Under the pieces are notes generated by a model. That model ran no database searches and had not been told where the DNA came from. It saw only the letters and a list, made by a program, of their open reading frames with translations. The position numbers were made by a program, and so were the translations under genes. DNA of 64,000 nucleotides from Vicia villosa (lineage: Eukaryota > Streptophyta > Magnoliopsida > Fabales > Fabaceae): the NCBI RefSeq assembly GCF_029867415.1, contig NC_081183.1, forward strand, positions 14,442,404 through 14,506,403, written 5' to 3'. This document shows, in pieces, positions 60,017 through 64,000 of this stretch; within the stretch, counting starts at the first letter, position 1; each line of letters starts with the position of its first letter.

Positions 60017-60034
60017 CTTTGATGCCAATTAAAG
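60017..60034 (-). promoter_or_regulatory. Primer-binding site of the minus-strand copia element
   Basis: On the minus strand TTGGCATCAAAGCACGG follows the LTR, resembling the initiator-Met tRNA complement used by copia elements. Confidence 0.55.
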
Positions 60035-61275
60035 GTGAGAAAAATACACAAGAAGGAGGGTTGAATTGTGTATGGTGAATGTTTTTTGCTTCTAAAAAAC
60101 AGCTTCAGAAACTGAACAAGTTCAAAATCTGATTTCAGAGTTGATAGCAGCAGAATGATATAGAGTGCAAAAGTTATAAGTAAAAATATACATAGAGTTA
60201 TTTTGGTTCTTCCCACAAACGAGAGCAGTCTAGTTCCCATATCCAACAAGAGATTTTCACTATAATCAAAAATTGATTACAACATGCTCAAGCAAACCAA
60301 CCTGAGACTTTCTTTGATCAATCAACCTAGAAAGAAACTTTTGCTCAAGCAACCTAGCAAGTGACTTCCTTTGCTCAAGCAACCTAGCAAGATATTTATG
60401 CTCAAGCAACCTAGTAAGAGACTTCCTTTTCTCCACCGACCTAGCAAGAGACTTCCTCTGTTTAATCAACCTAGCAAGAGACTTCCACTGAACTTCTAAA
60501 TAAACAGTTTAGATGAATAAACAACAAGATGGACTTGATATACAATTTGAGATGCACAAATAATATAACACAATCTAAGACTTTAACACTTGAGATTTTT
60601 ACGATTTACAACGATAAGAAATCTTAAGACTGTGTGGAATGCAACAAAAATTTATACGAAAGCTTTCATTGTTGTTTTTGTTGTTTGTTCCTTGTTATTA
60701 TTCTTGTTGTAGTTCTTGTTATCTTCCGTCAAATCTTCAGCTTCTTATATATAGGCAACAAAAGAGTCGTTGGAAGATGACTTTCACAAGTGCCTTTTCT
60801 GAGAAGCAGTTCCAAGAAAGCGACATTGGAAGTTGATCTTGTTAATATTTCCCATCTTTTGTATAAAAACTTTGTCCATTGCGTCTTTCTCCATACTAGG
60901 TATCTACCAATATGTTGGAGCAGACTTAAGATGTCATGTTAACTTTTCTTAAGCCTTGCACTACAGAAACTCTAGTTGAATTTCTTCCAAAACCTGAATT
61001 TGACAAAATGGTTCTGCTTTAGAGATAGAGTAAGGATCAAAAGCTGAGCACCTTTAATCCAGGTCATCCGAATTTGAGTTGTCACCAGAAGTAGAGATAC
61101 TGAGTCTGAGTCGCCAGATTCTGATCCTTCCGAATCTAAGACTTTAGCTTCTCTTTATAAGCTATTTAACAAGGTCAGAATCAAGTTAATTTTACGCTTA
61201 TGATCATGCACACTTAAACAAATGTTAGTATACCCAATTGTTCTTTAAGTACTTTGTTATCATCAAAACTCAAGG
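60035..61275 (-). repeat. Copia LTR, minus orientation, about 1.24 kb
   Basis: Read on the minus strand it begins near TTTTGATGATAACAAAGTAC and ends near the primer-binding site. Long LTRs of this type occur in Sirevirus elements. It contains the tandem array at 60318-60490. The outer limit is approximate. Confidence 0.6.
60318..60490. repeat. Six tandem copies of a 30-bp unit in the LTR
   Basis: The unit TCAAGCAACCTAGCAAGAGA plus CTTCCTTTG repeats six times with a few substitutions. The Leu/Ser/Arg-rich reading frame across it is an artefact. Confidence 0.93.
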
Positions 61276-61294
61276 GATATGAACAATTTTATTC

Positions 61295-61722
61295 CAAAAA
61301 AAATCCACTAGTGGAAACTGTCAATTCATAGGTGAAAACCTAATATCCTGTGCTATTAAAAGACAAAAAACTATTGCTCTGTCTACAAAAGAAGCCGAAT
61401 ACATCTCAACTGCTAAATATTGTATACAGTTACTCCTTATGAAATATCAGTTAGAGGATTATTAGATTTGTGGAAACAATATTCCTATTTTTTGTGATAA
61501 TATTGTTGCTATTTGTTTAACAAAGAATCCAGTTCAACATTCTAGAACCGAGCACATTGAAATAAAACATCACTTTATTAGAGATTATATTCATAAGGGT
61601 GTAATAGATATTCAATTCATTTATACTGATCATCAATGGGATGACATATTTACCAAACCCTTGTCCATTGAAAGATTTGATTTTATCAAAAAGAATCTGA
61701 ACATGGTCTTTATTAAGAAATA
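61295..61722 (+). pseudogene. Ty1/copia RNase H fragment, plus strand
   Basis: RNase H signatures occur in order: TIALSTKEAEYISTAKYC, IPIFCDNIVAICLTKNPVQH, SRTEHIEIKHHFIRDYI, then DDIFTKPLSIERF, ending at TAG (61722). One internal stop breaks the frame near 61462. It is truncated at its left end against the oppositely oriented LTR, so the two belong to different element copies. Confidence 0.85.
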
Positions 61723-62278
61723 GTGCTTGCTTCTGAATTGAGTATCTTAGTCTGATGTTGATCAGAAGTAGCTTCAATCAAAGTCTGGGAAACTGCCTCT
61801 AATGAAAAGTGGCTTCTGAAAGACTTCAGACTTTGAGACTTAGGAATAGATTATTTGCTTCTGATAGCATTTAAGTGGAAAATCCTTTTGTCTTCTTATG
61901 ACACCTGTCCCACTTAAAATACCATGTGTTTGATAATTGTCTTGCATGCGTAATAGCTGAATGGGTAGAGTCTAAAGGGTAATGATGAAAATCTTTGATT
62001 TTCTGTGTATTTTCTCCTCAGTCATCTCTTATGAAATTTCTCTCTGGTTATTTTTTCAGACTCTTTAATTTTTTTAATATTGTTTTGTACTTTTTGAGTG
62101 TTTTGGTTCTCAAAAGGGGGTGTTGTTGAAAGGTCTTTAAGCAAAGATAATTGTCTTTCACCTCTCTATCTATGCACCTGCTTATATCTGTGGGAACATC
62201 TTTTCTTAAAATAAATTAGTTTTACTCTTTTACTCCATTCTTTTCAAAACCTCTCTTTTGTGAAAATACTTACCTGAG
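61723..62278. other. Retrotransposon 3' sequence without coding
   Basis: Downstream of RNase H; includes a purine-rich CTCAAAAGGGGGTGTTGTTG at about 62111, typical of the region following pol in copia elements. Confidence 0.5.
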
Positions 62279-63061
62279 ATGGCTTCCAGAACTGATCTTG
62301 GTATGAAGAACCAATTGATAGTTATCATTGAAGGTCATGGTGACTTTGAAGAAATGATGTCTCAGGCTTTGATCTTCAAAGTGTTGTTTCTTAAAAAGGT
62401 TGGGATGGTTTCTTTGATATTCTCTATGGCCTCACTTACCCTAATATGGTCAAAAAATCTGGGTAAATGCATCTGTCCAAGAACTAAATCTAGAGTATGA
62501 CATCCTTTTTGAAGTATTTAGTGTCTCTATCACAATCTCCTCAACCTCTATTGCTAATGAAATAAATTGTGAGGATCAAGGTGTTATTTCAGATATGGTG
62601 TTTTGGGAACACTATTTTCCTTTTTATCTTCTTTTTTAATGATTCCTGTGATCTGTCTAAAGCTTCTAATCTTAATTCCATGGCATATGTTTGGTATCAA
62701 AGTTTGGCCTCAAACTTTTTGCCAAAGAAAAAGAATCTAAACTCTTTAGATATTGATGAAAGGGCTTTTTTTGCTTCTTCTCAACTCATATTTGAATATC
62801 AACCTTCCTCCTGTCATGTTTGAATATCTGAATATGACTCTCTTATCCTTTCAAGAAGGAAAGTCATCTTTCATTCCTTATGGAAGGGTTCTTTCGAAAC
62901 TATTTATTCAACAAGGAGTAGAGAAAACTATGGTTGAAGTTCTTTCTCAAACTTGGGGTGATAAGCTGAAGCTTCCAGAAGCCATGAAAGCCCTAGATAA
63001 TGAATTTTTTAAGGTCAAGGTGGTCTCTTTGGATGAATATTCTTCTTCCTTTTCTATTTAA
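62279..63061 (+). pseudogene. Possible envelope-like third gene of a Sirevirus-type element
   Basis: Frames between 62279 and 63061 share a Leu/Phe/Ser-rich style and include SSFIPYGRVLSKLFIQQGVE, resembling the IPYGRLLSE-type segment of plant retrotransposon ORFs located between pol and the 3' LTR. At least two frame changes (near 62500 and 62820) mean it is not intact. The name is tentative: the similarity is by recollection and no transmembrane or cleavage features were established. Confidence 0.35.
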
Positions 63062-64000
63062 CCTTTTGTTTTTTTTCTTGTTTTCTACCTTTTGTGTTAT
63101 GTACCTTATCCTTTTCTTTCAATAATTTTTTTGTTGTCTCTACTTATTTTAGTTTTTTTTGTTTCTTCTGAAGTTGTTTCTTAATGCTTTTATATTTATT
63201 TTCAGTTGTTTTAAAAATATTTGTTTCTCATGACTTAACTAGTTGGTTGGTAAGAATTTCTACAAACTTGATGGATTTGTCAAAGTGAGTTAATGGAAAG
63301 AGAAGCTAAGAAATGGAAATGGTGTTATTTATTGAGCTGGCAATACATAATGGAAATCTTAAAGCTATTACAAGTTATTGCAAAACAATCTGGACCTCTC
63401 AGATTCAATCCTTTGTCCATTCTTTTGAATCCATATAGGCCACCCAGTCCTCATCACCCTTATCATCTGATGGATCCTCCTTCCTTGTGGGCATCTTCAT
63501 TACTGTCTCGACTATTCTTCCCGTTTTGGAAAATCCAGTAGATGTGCCTACTTCTTCTACAGTTGAGGATTTTTAAGCCTTTACAGCTTCCTCAAAATTC
63601 AATTTTTCCTTTTTTTCCTTCTTCATCAGCTGGCATATCTCTTTCTCAAAATCTCTCTTCTCAATCTATAATAATTTTGTTTTTCCCATTCTGCTTCAAA
63701 GTCTATAGAGTAAAGAGGAATGTAATCTGGTTGTTAATACAACATTTTCTTTTATAGAGGAGTATTGGGTAAAGATCAATTAGTCTTGAAGATTATGCTC
63801 CTTGGGTCTTACCTCCTATGCTTTGCTGTTAGAATCTCACTTTGTACATCTTGGAAGTTGTGGATTTCATGCTTATCCATTAACATGTTTCATGGTTCCT
63901 ATGTTGTCTTTACTCTGAACTGGTTTTACTCTTATAATATTTTTATCTTCAGTATTTCTTTTCTCTTTATCGTGTTTTTTTTTGTTGATGACAAAAGAGG
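63062..64000. other. Retrotransposon-like terminal stretch
   Basis: T-rich, non-coding sequence, probably continuing the element. The window ends in GTTGATGACAAAAGAGG, which looks like an approach to a purine tract or another element end. Confidence 0.35.

Noticed and set aside
60266..60469. Repetitive Arg/Ser/Leu frame (KSLARLLEQ) on the minus strand
   Set aside because: Produced by the 30-bp tandem array inside an LTR.

Overview
This is an AT-rich, intron-containing, repeat-dense plant nuclear window. The gene families and the mix of transposons suggest a dicot, most likely a large-genome legume (inference from protein and repeat style; no database was consulted). Only two host genes look intact: an R2R3-MYB transcription factor of the MIXTA-like subgroup 9 (5478-7524, + strand, 3 exons, 354 aa) and a cystathionine gamma-synthase-like gene of methionine synthesis (52873-58621, + strand, 10 exons, 474 aa). 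Almost everything else is transposable elements, their remnants, and simple repeats.

Layout. 1-5400: two palindromic foldback elements, each bounded on both sides by long (TA)n tracts, then the AT-rich MYB upstream region. 5478-7524: MYB gene. 8.9-11.6 kb: simple repeats and a decayed Ty3/gypsy element. 11978-17450: a structurally complete Mutator-like element (MULE A) with about 270-bp terminal inverted repeats and a perfect 9-bp target duplication. It carries a damaged MuDR-type transposase and a convergent GRF zinc-finger/membrane gene. 17.6-18.7 kb: Ty1/copia LTR and gag remnant. 20130-21968, about 23.5-24.4 kb, and 41218-43335: copies of a second MULE-like family studded with palindromic TTCGGAA...TTCCGAA motifs. 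25020-28194: internally deleted copia element with its 5-bp target duplication. 28235-32839: non-autonomous Helitron with both termini. 32854-33090: MITE.

34020-36261: LINE 3' part (- strand) split by a non-autonomous CACTA element (34460-35874, TSD ATC). 36.3-37.8 kb: copia remnant of the same LTR family as at 17.6 kb. 39.3-39.6 kb: another copia LTR. 41319-42325: hAT-type element nested in a MULE copy. 46.1-48.2 kb: a second truncated LINE (- strand). 48.2-52.4 kb: retrotransposon LTR and 3'-region material, including a 285-bp tandem duplication and a roughly 79-bp minisatellite. 52.8-58.8 kb: CGS-like gene, whose first intron (3.07 kb) holds an (AAT)35 microsatellite and a hAT MITE. 58.8-64 kb: two oppositely oriented copia fragments resembling the Sirevirus lineage, one with a candidate envelope-like reading frame.

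The two host genes are unrelated and far apart, so no operon-like cooperation is implied. The most interesting items are the paired transposase/GRF gene arrangement of MULE A, the TA-tract-bounded foldback elements, the palindrome-studded MULE family with its internal hairpin, and a CGS-like gene that lacks the MTO1 autoregulatory region and uses a GC-AG intron.
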